From Gammaproteobacteria bacterium RIFCSPHIGHO2_12_FULL_63_22 (GTDB taxonomy: Bacteria > Pseudomonadota > Gammaproteobacteria > Xanthomonadales > Xanthomonadaceae), in NCBI GenBank assembly GCA_001801685.1, contig MGYJ01000090.1, positions 1 to 64,000 on the forward strand: a DNA stretch of 64,000 nt, given 5' to 3'. The first letter of the stretch is position 1. Each line of letters opens with the position of its first letter. Shown one piece after another: positions 34,066 through 41,008 of the stretch. A program made the translations under genes and the position numbers. A model generated the notes under the pieces. It had not been told where the DNA came from. It saw nothing but the letters and a program-made list of their open reading frames with translations, and ran no database searches.

Positions 34066-34815
34066 TCAGGCCATCGCCGCAACCGCGGCCGGCATCTCAT
34101 CCCAGGTGCGCCCGTTGAGCAGTCGGCCGTTTTTCGCCTTTGCGCGGCGCTGCCCGTCGGCGCCCCAGCCGCCCCATTGCTTGAAGAAGAACGCGACCTC
34201 CTGAGCCTGGCACTGCAGTCGGACCGATTCGGCCCACTCCGGCGCCATGGGTCGCGCCTTGGGCCCGGACTCGCCGCCCACGATCACCCAATGGATGCCA
34301 CTTAGGTCGAGCGCGCCCACGTCTTCCAGCAACGGTTCGACCGACAAAAAGCGGATGCCGGCGTTGATGGTGCGCAGGTAGTCAATGCGAGGCACGCCGT
34401 GACGGCAGTTCTCCACGGACACGCCGAGCCACACATTGGCCGGCACGGGACGCGTGCGGAAGAAGCGCGCCATGCGCGCCGCGCGCTTGGTCAATACTTG
34501 GTAGGAGTGCTGCGGCGTTGCGGCCATTACCGCGACAATTTGCTCGATGTAGCTGTCCGGCACCTTCTCGTGGAACAGGTCCGACATGGAGTTGACGAAG
34601 TAGGTGGTGGGCTTCTTGCGCTTGAGCGGCTCCTCGAGCCGGTTGGGTAGCAACGTCAAGGCAAAGCCGTTCTCATAGCCGGCGGTGCCCATCGCCTTCA
34701 GGCGCCGCGACAGAGTTTCGGCATAGCAGTGCTTGCAGCCGGCCGAGATCTTGGTGCAGCCGACGATCGGATTCCAGGTCTGCTCGGTCCATTCGATTTT
34801 CGAGGTAGTCGTCAT
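34066..34815 (-). CDS. DUF5131 / phage Gp37-Gp68-like three-Cys-motif protein
   Basis: A 249-residue protein opening IEWTEQTWNPIVGCTKISAGCKHCYA. The three cysteines (CxxxxxGCxxCY) resemble a radical-SAM iron-sulfur cluster site, and the barrel-like remainder contains NSMSDLFH, WLGVSVEN, RFLSVEPLLE and HWVIVGGESG, all DUF5131 signatures. It is the partner of the adjacent tcmP gene. ATG 34815. Reaction unknown. Confidence 0.88.
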   Translation of the reverse strand: MTTTSKIEWTEQTWNPIVGCTKISAGCKHCYAETLSRRLKAMGTAGYENGFALTLLPNRLEEPLKRKKPTTYFVNSMSDLFHEKVPDSYIEQIVAVMAATPQHSYQVLTKRAARMARFFRTRPVPANVWLGVSVENCRHGVPRIDYLRTINAGIRFLSVEPLLEDVGALDLSGIHWVIVGGESGPKARPMAPEWAESVRLQCQAQEVAFFFKQWGGWGADGQRRAKAKNGRLLNGRTWDEMPAAVAAMA

Positions 34816-34900
34816 GCGCTGGCCCTGTCCTTCATGGTGTCGATGGCATGTCCCAAGCGCTGAGACGGCGCGTGAAGTGTAGCTAGCCGCTCGAAACCGG

Positions 34901-35986
34901 TCACGAGCCGTTCTCGAGAAGTCGTGCGGCCGGATTGCTCGCCGCGCTGCCCGACTGGAAATAGCCGATCGCCTGCGCGACCGAGCGGTGCTCGGTGAGC
35001 GCCATCAGGGCGGGCAGGGCGACCCCTTGTCGACCGCCTTCGGTGATAAAGCCCGAGCGCAGGCTGTGACCGGCGAAATTCCCGCTCAGACCTGCCCGGG
35101 CGGCCCGCCGTTGCACGATGCTGGCAACCGCTTTCGGCGACAGCGCCGGGCCGATCCGGTTGCCCCACAGCCGGCGGAAGAGGGCGCCCTCGCTGATCTT
35201 CGAAGCCGCCAGCCACGCGGCAAGCGCGACGCCGGCCGCGCCCAGCACGGGCTTGTCGGGCGTGGCGGTCGCGCTCGGCCCGGCCTGCTGGGTCTTGCTG
35301 TGTTCCAGGCGGTAGATGAAGTCAGTGTCTTGCGTGCAGCGCAGGTCCTGCCAGTCGGCCGCGGCGATCTCGCTGCGTCGGCGGCCGCCGCTGGCAAAAC
35401 CGAATAGCAGCAGGGCGCGATCGCGTAGGCCTTTCAGGGAGTCGTCGCAGGTCGCCACCATGGCCGTCAGTTCGGCCTTGGCGATCGCGGACTTCTTCGT
35501 CGGCCGTTCGCCGCGCTTGACGGTCGCCCGGCGACCGCGCGCAAGCAGATGCCGCACGGCGGGCGACTCGCAGGGGTTGTCGGCGTTGTGGGCGCGGTGC
35601 GCCGCCGACAGCACCGCGACGCGATGGATGATGGTGCTGAGTTTGTAGGGACCGAGGCGCTGTTTGAGGCCGGCGTCGATCAGCTGCTGATCCAGGGACG
35701 CCGGCAGTTCCCACGCCAGCGGACCGCCCTCGGAGCGCCGCGCCAGGTGGTCGACGATGAACTGGACGACAGTGGCGTCCGGCACCGGCAGCGCGATCGG
35801 CTGGCCGTACCGGCCCTGGAACCACGCCGCCCAGTAGCGCAGGGCGCTGTCATAGCTGCGCGTGGTGTTGGCCGACGCCGCCTCGGCCAGCAGCTCGCGC
35901 ACGGCTTCGGCGGCCTGCGCCGCCAGCCGGTCCGGGGCGAGCGTCGCAATCGTCGCCGGCGAGGGTGGAGAAGTGATAGGTTTCAT
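34901..35986 (-). CDS. Tyrosine recombinase (integrase)
   Basis: A 361-residue site-specific recombinase. The N-terminal SAM-like domain (NTTRSYDSALRYWAAWFQG) is followed by the catalytic domain with Arg in GGRRRSEI, HSLRSG (H-x-x-R), the second His in TEHRS and nucleophile Tyr in IGYFQSG, so all key residues are present. ATG 35986 lies in an AT-rich segment with an 8-bp dyad. It may have moved this element or part of it, but it sits about 15 kb from the recJ junction and no attachment site could be identified. Confidence 0.9.
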   Translation of the reverse strand: MKPITSPPSPATIATLAPDRLAAQAAEAVRELLAEAASANTTRSYDSALRYWAAWFQGRYGQPIALPVPDATVVQFIVDHLARRSEGGPLAWELPASLDQQLIDAGLKQRLGPYKLSTIIHRVAVLSAAHRAHNADNPCESPAVRHLLARGRRATVKRGERPTKKSAIAKAELTAMVATCDDSLKGLRDRALLLFGFASGGRRRSEIAAADWQDLRCTQDTDFIYRLEHSKTQQAGPSATATPDKPVLGAAGVALAAWLAASKISEGALFRRLWGNRIGPALSPKAVASIVQRRAARAGLSGNFAGHSLRSGFITEGGRQGVALPALMALTEHRSVAQAIGYFQSGSAASNPAARLLENGS

Positions 35987-36013
35987 ATGTCGTATGTATG
36001 AGTCTATATGAAA
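35981..36013. promoter_or_regulatory. Inverted repeat across the integrase start
   Basis: TTTCATAT (35981-35988) and ATATGAAA (36006-36013) are perfect 8-bp inverted arms with a 17-bp spacer, one arm covering the integrase ATG. This suits a repressor or recombination-accessory site controlling the integrase. No regulator is assigned. Confidence 0.45.
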
Positions 36014-36021
36014 TAGAACGT

Positions 36022-36054
36022 CTACTACCGATAACTATCTATTATCGGCAGTAG
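36022..36054. promoter_or_regulatory. Long inverted repeat upstream of kfrA-like gene
   Basis: CTACTACCGATAA (36022-36034) and TTATCGGCAGTAG (36042-36054) form 13-bp arms with one mismatch and a 7-base centre, 45 bp upstream of the KfrA-like start. KfrA proteins bind repeats in their own promoter, so autoregulation is a fair inference. The position between divergent genes would let it also affect the integrase. Confidence 0.55.
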
Positions 36055-36098
36055 AGAATCAACCGGGCAGAGCGCCCGCGTCGCACAGGAGAATGACC

Positions 36099-36947
36099 AT
36101 GGCTCGAGGGGTTTCCGCAGAAGAATTTGCCGCCGCCGCCGACACGTTGCTCGCCGCGGGCGAGCGACCCACGGTCGAACGCGTGCGCTTGGCGCTCGGA
36201 CGCGGATCGCCGAACACCCTCGGCCCGATGCTCGACACCTGGTGGGCCGGTCTGGCTCGGCGCCTTCGCACCCAACTGGCCTTGCCGGGCGTGCCTGAGG
36301 AATTGGGCGGGGCCTTTGCGCAGTTGTGGGCACAGGCCCTCATGGCCGGCCAGGCCCATGCCGAAGGCCTGGTGGCCCCCGAGCGCGCTGCCCTGGCCGA
36401 GGTCGTCACCCGCGCCGACGCCGAAGTCGCGGCCGCCCAAGGGCGCGTCACCGCGCTGGAATCGCGCCTGGCCCAGGCCGAGGCCGCGACCAAGGAGCAG
36501 TACCACGCGTGGCTCGTCAGCGATCAGCAGGTCGGCCACCTCGGACGCCAAGTAGCGGCCCTCGAGGCCCAGCGGCAAGACCTCACGGTCCGTCGCGATG
36601 CGCTGGACGCCCGGTTGCTGCATGCCATGCGCCAAGCCGAAGCCGAACGCGTCGCCGCCGCGACCGAGCGTGATGCCCTCCAAGCCCATCTGCGTCAGGT
36701 TGAGGATCGCGCCTACACCGAGGTCGATCGCACCCGACAGGAACTAAAAGCGCTCAAGGCACAGCTCACCGCGCAAGCGCGCGAGCACGCGACCGTCCAG
36801 CGCACCCACGAGCAGGCACGACGCGCGGCGGACGCAGCGCTGGCCAAGGCCGGGCGCGAAAACGCGGCCTTGCTGGCGCGGTTGGCGAAGGTGCAACCAC
36901 CCAAGTCACCGGCTGCGCGGGCGTCCCCTCGGCGCCCAAAGACGTAA
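36099..36947 (+). CDS. KfrA-like DNA-binding coiled-coil protein
   Basis: A 282-residue protein. The first 60 residues (EEFAAAADTLLAAGERPTVERVRLALGRGSPNTL) match the KfrA N-terminal helix-turn-helix, and most of the remainder is a long Ala/Glu/Gln/Arg coiled coil (about 100-260). KfrA is an autoregulated plasmid protein linked to segregation. ATG 36099 has AGGAG at good spacing; the ATG two codons earlier is too close to it. Its presence suggests plasmid or ICE ancestry for this part of the island. Confidence 0.8.
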   Translation: MARGVSAEEFAAAADTLLAAGERPTVERVRLALGRGSPNTLGPMLDTWWAGLARRLRTQLALPGVPEELGGAFAQLWAQALMAGQAHAEGLVAPERAALAEVVTRADAEVAAAQGRVTALESRLAQAEAATKEQYHAWLVSDQQVGHLGRQVAALEAQRQDLTVRRDALDARLLHAMRQAEAERVAAATERDALQAHLRQVEDRAYTEVDRTRQELKALKAQLTAQAREHATVQRTHEQARRAADAALAKAGRENAALLARLAKVQPPKSPAARASPRRPKT

Positions 36948-36979
36948 CGTCGATACCCGTAGATGCCTGGTTGGATGTC

Positions 36980-37003
36980 ATCGATCCATCGATCCATTGA
37001 TCG
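36980..37003 (+). repeat. Short tandem 8-bp repeat
   Basis: ATCGATCC ATCGATCC ATTGATCG, three tandem octamers with the third degenerate, lies just after the kfrA-like gene. It might be a binding array or chance; TGGAT...ATCCA around it can also form a weak hairpin, so a terminator role is possible. Confidence 0.3.
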
Positions 37004-37088
37004 GTGGGTCCGTGGGCACGCGGATGGCCGAAAACGGCGTTGCCAGGCGGCCCCTCTCCGTCCAACGGTAGTTGCGCGGAACGCGTGG

Positions 37089-37535
37089 CTACTTCTTGGG
37101 GATTAAGCGAGCTTCACCGGCGGCCCGTTCAAGATCTTTCATGCATTCGGCGGGCAACACACCCATCTTGGGTGTGGCTGCGCGTAATCCACCGGCCAAG
37201 GGCGCCGGATAAAACCAGTGCTCGGTGTAGTCGAGCACGACGACATTGGTCAGGGAAAACCGGGTTTCGTCCGCCAGGCCGGCTTGGAGCAGATGCGCAG
37301 GACGCGATATCAGGAATTGCCCTCGACCCACGGGCCGCGGCTTTTGCGTGGTCCCGTAGGCGACCCGCAAGCGCGGCGGGTCGGTCTCATCCATCACCGA
37401 CAGCACCAATGCGGGTCGTTCCTTCATCGTTTTGTCTTTGGGATTGGCGTTTGGAAAATGACACCAAACGATGTCGCCCGGCGAGGGCAAGGCGCCGGGC
37501 AACGCGCCAGGCAACGCGTCGGGCACGTCCTCCAT
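37089..37535 (-). CDS. PemK/MazF-type toxin
   Basis: A 148-residue protein with PGDIVWCHFPN, KERPALVLSV and LTNVVVLDYTEH, the opening strands of the MazF/PemK endoribonuclease barrel. The N-terminus is extended by a repetitive ALPGALPGALPSPG stretch encoded by 12-bp tandem repeats, and the C-terminus adds LPAECMKDLERA. It is longer than the usual 110 residues. The start lies 3 nt after the antitoxin stop. Toxicity would come from mRNA cleavage when the labile antitoxin is lost. Confidence 0.75.
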   Translation of the reverse strand: MEDVPDALPGALPGALPSPGDIVWCHFPNANPKDKTMKERPALVLSVMDETDPPRLRVAYGTTQKPRPVGRGQFLISRPAHLLQAGLADETRFSLTNVVVLDYTEHWFYPAPLAGGLRAATPKMGVLPAECMKDLERAAGEARLIPKK

Positions 37536-37538
37536 GGA

Positions 37539-37805
37539 CTACAGACCCTGGATCAGCGATCGCGTGGGGACGTAGTCGTCCTGGTTGACCTGTGCACGGA
37601 CAGAGGCGATCGCCTTTTCCGACAGGTCGGGGGCGTCCGCCAGATAGGCGGGAATGACCTGCTCACGCAGGCGCGCCAGCGCATACATCGTTACCTGGGT
37701 TTCGTTGAAGCCCATCGTCTCGGCCAGCAGTTTGACGGTCTGGCGCGTGACCGTGTTTCGCGTTTCTCCGGCATTGAACTTGATCAGCAGGGCATCGGCG
37801 GCCAT
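37539..37805 (-). CDS. Antitoxin of PemK-type pair
   Basis: An 88-residue protein just upstream of the toxin. FNAGETRNTVTRQTVKLLAETMGFNETQVTMYALARLREQVIP reads as a DNA-binding strand followed by helices of an RHH-like antitoxin, with an acidic C-terminus to bind the toxin. AGGAG precedes ATG 37805. A palindrome in its promoter suggests autorepression. Confidence 0.7.
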   Translation of the reverse strand: MAADALLIKFNAGETRNTVTRQTVKLLAETMGFNETQVTMYALARLREQVIPAYLADAPDLSEKAIASVRAQVNQDDYVPTRSLIQGL

Positions 37806-37820
37806 GGGGCATCTCCTAGA

Positions 37821-37837
37821 TATAGATTAATTCTATA
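37821..37837. promoter_or_regulatory. Palindrome in toxin-antitoxin promoter
   Basis: TATAGA-TTAAT-TCTATA, a 17-bp dyad, lies 16 bp upstream of the antitoxin start and overlaps the likely -10 region. This is the usual place for antitoxin autoregulation. Confidence 0.5.
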
Positions 37838-37890
37838 CTGGCCGCGGCTGATTGCAAGTGACCCACCCGACAATTGATCGCCCGGTCAGG

Positions 37891-37920
37891 TTGACAGGCG
37901 ACATCTTTTAGAGGTTAAAT
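37891..37920 (+). promoter_or_regulatory. Sigma70-like promoter
   Basis: TTGACA (37891-37896) and TTAAAT (37915-37920) are separated by 18 bp, a near-consensus pair 35 bp upstream of the start at 37956. It should drive the two overlapping genes downstream. Confidence 0.6.
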
Positions 37921-37955
37921 TCGGCCAGGCGACAACTACCATAAGGAAAGGCCGG

Positions 37956-38594
37956 ATGAGCGGTACCGAAAAGATCGGGGAAATGTTGTCGTCCCACATC
38001 CCCAAGGACTTCCTGTTGAGCGTAGACGCTCGGTTCCATGCGGCGCTGGATCAGGCCACCGCCCAGGGCCAATCCTTCGCCCCGGGCCACCGTAGCAACG
38101 TTACCGGAGTCTGCCGACACTTCAAGCTGAACGAAGCACTGGACGATGCCTTCACCGAGTTCGACATCACGCACCGTCCGCTGCGCGGCAACGCGATCGT
38201 CGCTGGCGATTTCGGGCCTGTCGCAATCGCCCGGTTCCACAAGAACAAGGGCCCGTGGAATAACTCGCGCCGCAGTGCCGGCAAGCTGGGCCTGTGCCGC
38301 AAGAACAACGTAGCGGAATATCTGGTGCAGCCCGATTTTCTGCGCGAAGAGAACGCTGCGCTCACGGAGTTGACGTGCTTTCTGGTCACCGAGCACGACG
38401 GGCGCCCCGACGAGTCGGGCGAAATTTACCTGGTCGTGCCGGACACGGACATGGACCTGAAGAATTTGCTTTTCCAGGAATCGCTCACGCAGTTCATGCA
38501 ACGCTACCAGAAGGTCCAGGCGCTAGCTGACCGCGCGGTGCCGACCCTCAAGCCGGGCGTCAAGCGCCAGCAGCCGCGCGAGGACCGTTCGTGA
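37956..38594 (+). CDS. Unknown protein coupled to ImmA/IrrE gene
   Basis: A 212-residue soluble protein with no recognised family. It contains HFKLNEALDDAFTEF, GPVAIARFHKNKGPWNNSRRS, LTCFLVTEHDGRPDESGEIYLVVPDTD and a helical end. AAGGAAAGG precedes ATG 37956. Its stop overlaps the next start as GTGA, so it is made in step with the XRE-ImmA protein. ImmA/IrrE proteases usually cut a repressor or antitoxin-like partner, so this may be their target or the toxin they hold in check. Confidence 0.6.
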   Translation: MSGTEKIGEMLSSHIPKDFLLSVDARFHAALDQATAQGQSFAPGHRSNVTGVCRHFKLNEALDDAFTEFDITHRPLRGNAIVAGDFGPVAIARFHKNKGPWNNSRRSAGKLGLCRKNNVAEYLVQPDFLREENAALTELTCFLVTEHDGRPDESGEIYLVVPDTDMDLKNLLFQESLTQFMQRYQKVQALADRAVPTLKPGVKRQQPREDRS

Positions 38595-40054
38595 CCAAGG
38601 TTATCGCCAATTTTGAACCGGCGCGCTTGGACCAGGCACTTAGCGCTCGCGGTTTGACGGCCGTGGAATTCGCTGCACGCGTGGGCGTCACGCCCACGAC
38701 CGTGAGCCGCTGGCGCAACCGCGCCCAGCTGCCCAGCGGCGAACAACTGTCCAAGGCGGCCAGCGAACTGCGCGTGTCAGCGCAATGGCTCACCCGTCCC
38801 GTGAGCCAGGCCTTGGCCAAACCGTATTTCCGGGGCTCCATCGCACCGATGAAATTCGATCGCGCGATGCTCGGTATCCGCGTGGAATGGCTGGCGGAAG
38901 TCGCCGGTCAGCTCGAGGCGTATGTGGACTATCCACCGGTCAATGTTCCGCGCTTTGGGTTTGCCAAGGCGAGTGAAATTTCCGACGCAGATATCGAGAC
39001 CGCAGCGCAAGCGTGCCGTGAAGCCTGGGGATTGAAAGACGGCCCCATTGCCGATGTGGTGCTGGTGCTGGAAAACGCCGGCGTGATCGTCGCCCGCGAA
39101 GAAACCGGTTTGGCGCGCATTGAAGGCTTGTCGACCTGGAATCAAGACGGCCGGCCCTTCGTATTGTTGTGCGCGGACAAAGCCAATGGCTTTCGCAGTC
39201 GGTTCGATGCGGCGCACGAATTGGGACATCTGGTCCTGCACAGGAACATTAGCGCGCCAGCCGATGCAGCCACGCACAAGCTCATGGAGCACCAGGCGCA
39301 TCGCTTTGCCGGGGCTTTTTTGCTGCCAGCCAAGAGTTTTTGCGCCGAGGTCAGCTTGCCTGTTTCGTTGCAAGGCCTGCTGCTACTTAAGCGGCGCTGG
39401 GGCGTGTCCGTTGCGGCCATGATCATGCGCCTGGTCGCCGTTGGCATGGTCGGAGACGCCGACTACTTGCGATTAATCAAGCTGCGATCGGCCAAGTGGG
39501 GCAACAAGCAGGAACCCAAGGACGACGAGCTCTCGCCTGAGATGCCTCGATTGCTGCGCCGGACGGCGGAGCTTTTGTTTGCCAATGGTGTGCTGTCGCA
39601 GGCAGCGCTGCCGGAGGTTATCGGCATTTCTCTGGCCGATTTGGAAAGTTTGATGGGGTTTGATTGGGGTGTGCTGACTCGGCCTGCTGCAGACGTGGTG
39701 ACACTACCGGTGCCAATGCCGGCCAGCTGGCCGCTCCAAACCAGGTCGATAGCTTCAGAACCTAGCTTTGTTGCACGGCGTGCCGCAGGCACGTCGCTTC
39801 GTCTTGTAGAGGAGTCGGTGATGAGCAGGAAAGATATCCATGTAGTTACCCACGATGGCGACTGGGCGGTTCGACGCGAAGGCGCTGAACGCGCCAGTTC
39901 CGTACACGGCACAAAGGCCGAAGCGATGGAGCGGGCCCGAGATTTGGGGCGTCGCGACCACGTCGAAGTCGTTGAACACGGGCGTAATGGCCAGATCCAA
40001 GGCTCCAACAGCTACGGAAACGACCCCAATCCGCCCAAAGATCGCAAGCCCTGA
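38591..40054 (+). CDS. XRE-ImmA/IrrE metallopeptidase fused in frame to DUF2188
   Basis: A 487-residue protein. Residues 12-55 form a Cro/XRE helix-turn-helix (ALSARGLTAVEFAARVGVTPTTVSRW). The middle has the zinc-protease site HELGHLVLH (HExxH) and FAGAFLLP, typical of ImmA/IrrE. From residue 411 the frame continues into DUF2188 (HVVTHDGDWAVRREGAERASSVHGTKAEAMERA), normally a free protein of about 70 residues. GTG 38591 is the start, overlapping the upstream stop. Such proteins sense stress and cut a repressor. The DUF2188 part also has its own ribosome site (separate entry). Confidence 0.85.
   Translation: MTKVIANFEPARLDQALSARGLTAVEFAARVGVTPTTVSRWRNRAQLPSGEQLSKAASELRVSAQWLTRPVSQALAKPYFRGSIAPMKFDRAMLGIRVEWLAEVAGQLEAYVDYPPVNVPRFGFAKASEISDADIETAAQACREAWGLKDGPIADVVLVLENAGVIVAREETGLARIEGLSTWNQDGRPFVLLCADKANGFRSRFDAAHELGHLVLHRNISAPADAATHKLMEHQAHRFAGAFLLPAKSFCAEVSLPVSLQGLLLLKRRWGVSVAAMIMRLVAVGMVGDADYLRLIKLRSAKWGNKQEPKDDELSPEMPRLLRRTAELLFANGVLSQAALPEVIGISLADLESLMGFDWGVLTRPAADVVTLPVPMPASWPLQTRSIASEPSFVARRAAGTSLRLVEESVMSRKDIHVVTHDGDWAVRREGAERASSVHGTKAEAMERARDLGRRDHVEVVEHGRNGQIQGSNSYGNDPNPPKDRKP
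39821..40054 (+). CDS. Possible separate DUF2188 protein from internal start
   Basis: AGAGGAG stands 8 nt ahead of an in-frame ATG at 39821, exactly where the DUF2188 domain begins (MSRKDIHVVTHDG). Internal initiation would give a normal-sized 77-residue DUF2188 protein besides the fusion. The join (about residues 380-410, Pro/Ala/Arg-rich) looks like unselected linker, as if a stop codon between two genes had been lost. Confidence 0.5.
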   Translation: MSRKDIHVVTHDGDWAVRREGAERASSVHGTKAEAMERARDLGRRDHVEVVEHGRNGQIQGSNSYGNDPNPPKDRKP

Positions 40055-40150
40055 AAGCTTTGAGCTGACAATGATTCGAAGAGCGGTGCTACAGCACCCG
40101 GGCGACGATTGCCCGATCCCGTAAACCGTCCTCCGGGTAAGCTTTGCTGC

Positions 40151-40600
40151 ATGACTTTCACCGTTAGGCCCGCACACATCGCCGACGCAGCCATGCTCTA
40201 CGAGCTGCACGTTGCCACAATGCGCCAGGCCATCGAGGCCACGTGGGGATGGGACGACACATGGCAACAACAGGACTTCCGCGCCCGTTTTTTACCAGAA
40301 GGAACACAAATCATTCTGGTCGCTGGCGAGGTTGTCGGCGTGCTCGAGACGGAAGTACGGCCCGAAGCGTTCTTCGTAGTTAACATCAAGATCAAGCCAG
40401 ACCGCCAATCCACCGGCATTGGCACGAGTGTGCTGCGCTGGGTGATGGCGACTGCCGCGTCCCAGCACATTCCAGTGCGGTTGCAGGTGCTGTTAGCCAA
40501 TGTCCGAGCTCGTCAGTTTTACGAACGACTGGGGTTTCAGGCAACCGAGCAAACTGCCACTTACTTGCACCTGCAGTACCACACCCCAGCTAGCCGATAA
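40151..40600 (+). CDS. GNAT-family N-acetyltransferase
   Basis: A 149-residue protein with FTVRPAHIADAAMLYELH, the beta-strand VVNIKIKPDRQSTGIGTSVLRWVM (acetyl-CoA pyrophosphate loop Q/R-x-x-G-x-G/A) and NVRARQFYERLGFQ, the classic GNAT C-terminal motif. The acceptor is unknown. Start ATG 40151. Could be a cargo gene or a modifier of an amine toxin. Confidence 0.88.
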   Translation: MTFTVRPAHIADAAMLYELHVATMRQAIEATWGWDDTWQQQDFRARFLPEGTQIILVAGEVVGVLETEVRPEAFFVVNIKIKPDRQSTGIGTSVLRWVMATAASQHIPVRLQVLLANVRARQFYERLGFQATEQTATYLHLQYHTPASR

Positions 40601-40612
40601 CCGAGGTACTAC

Positions 40613-40861
40613 ATGACGTTTGACGAATTCATCAATGTCATCACGCAACCCTACGTCGATGCGCTCGATCAAGAAAAGGCAATGGCTTTTATCCAGAGTG
40701 CTGACAGCAAAACGCTGCTTGCAGCGTTGGGAACAAATGGTGTGATGCCTACGTTTAAGACAGCCATTCAGAAGGCGTTGGAAGGCAAGGTTCCGCAAGA
40801 GAACATTGACGCCGCCCTGGCGCGCATTACCGAAGCGGCATCAAAACCGAAGGGACCGTAG
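40613..40861 (+). CDS. Small helical hypothetical protein
   Basis: An 82-residue protein, MTFDEFINVITQPYVDALDQEK at the start, wholly helical in character, with no membrane segment. CCGAGG precedes ATG 40613, 12 bp after the acetyltransferase, so the two probably share a transcript. No family recognised. Confidence 0.6.
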   Translation: MTFDEFINVITQPYVDALDQEKAMAFIQSADSKTLLAALGTNGVMPTFKTAIQKALEGKVPQENIDAALARITEAASKPKGP

Positions 40862-40900
40862 GGTCGGTCCACAATCTGGGGCAAGGCGTTGCCCGGCCAA

Positions 40901-40931
40901 AACGCCGACGGCTCACACAGCCGTTGGCGTT
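40901..40931 (-). terminator. Stem-loop, probable terminator
   Basis: AACGCCGACGGCT and AGCCGTTGGCGTT pair over 13 bp (one G-U) round a CACAC loop. On the minus strand the stem ends in TTTT, on the plus strand only in TT. It lies 40 bp after the small helical gene and probably ends that transcript, or insulates the KAP gene. Confidence 0.5.
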
Positions 40932-41008
40932 GCGCGGCGTAGGATTTTGACGCGGGATAATCTCGGGCCATGCACAGAACACACGGCAGCAATATCAGGA
41001 GCGACACC

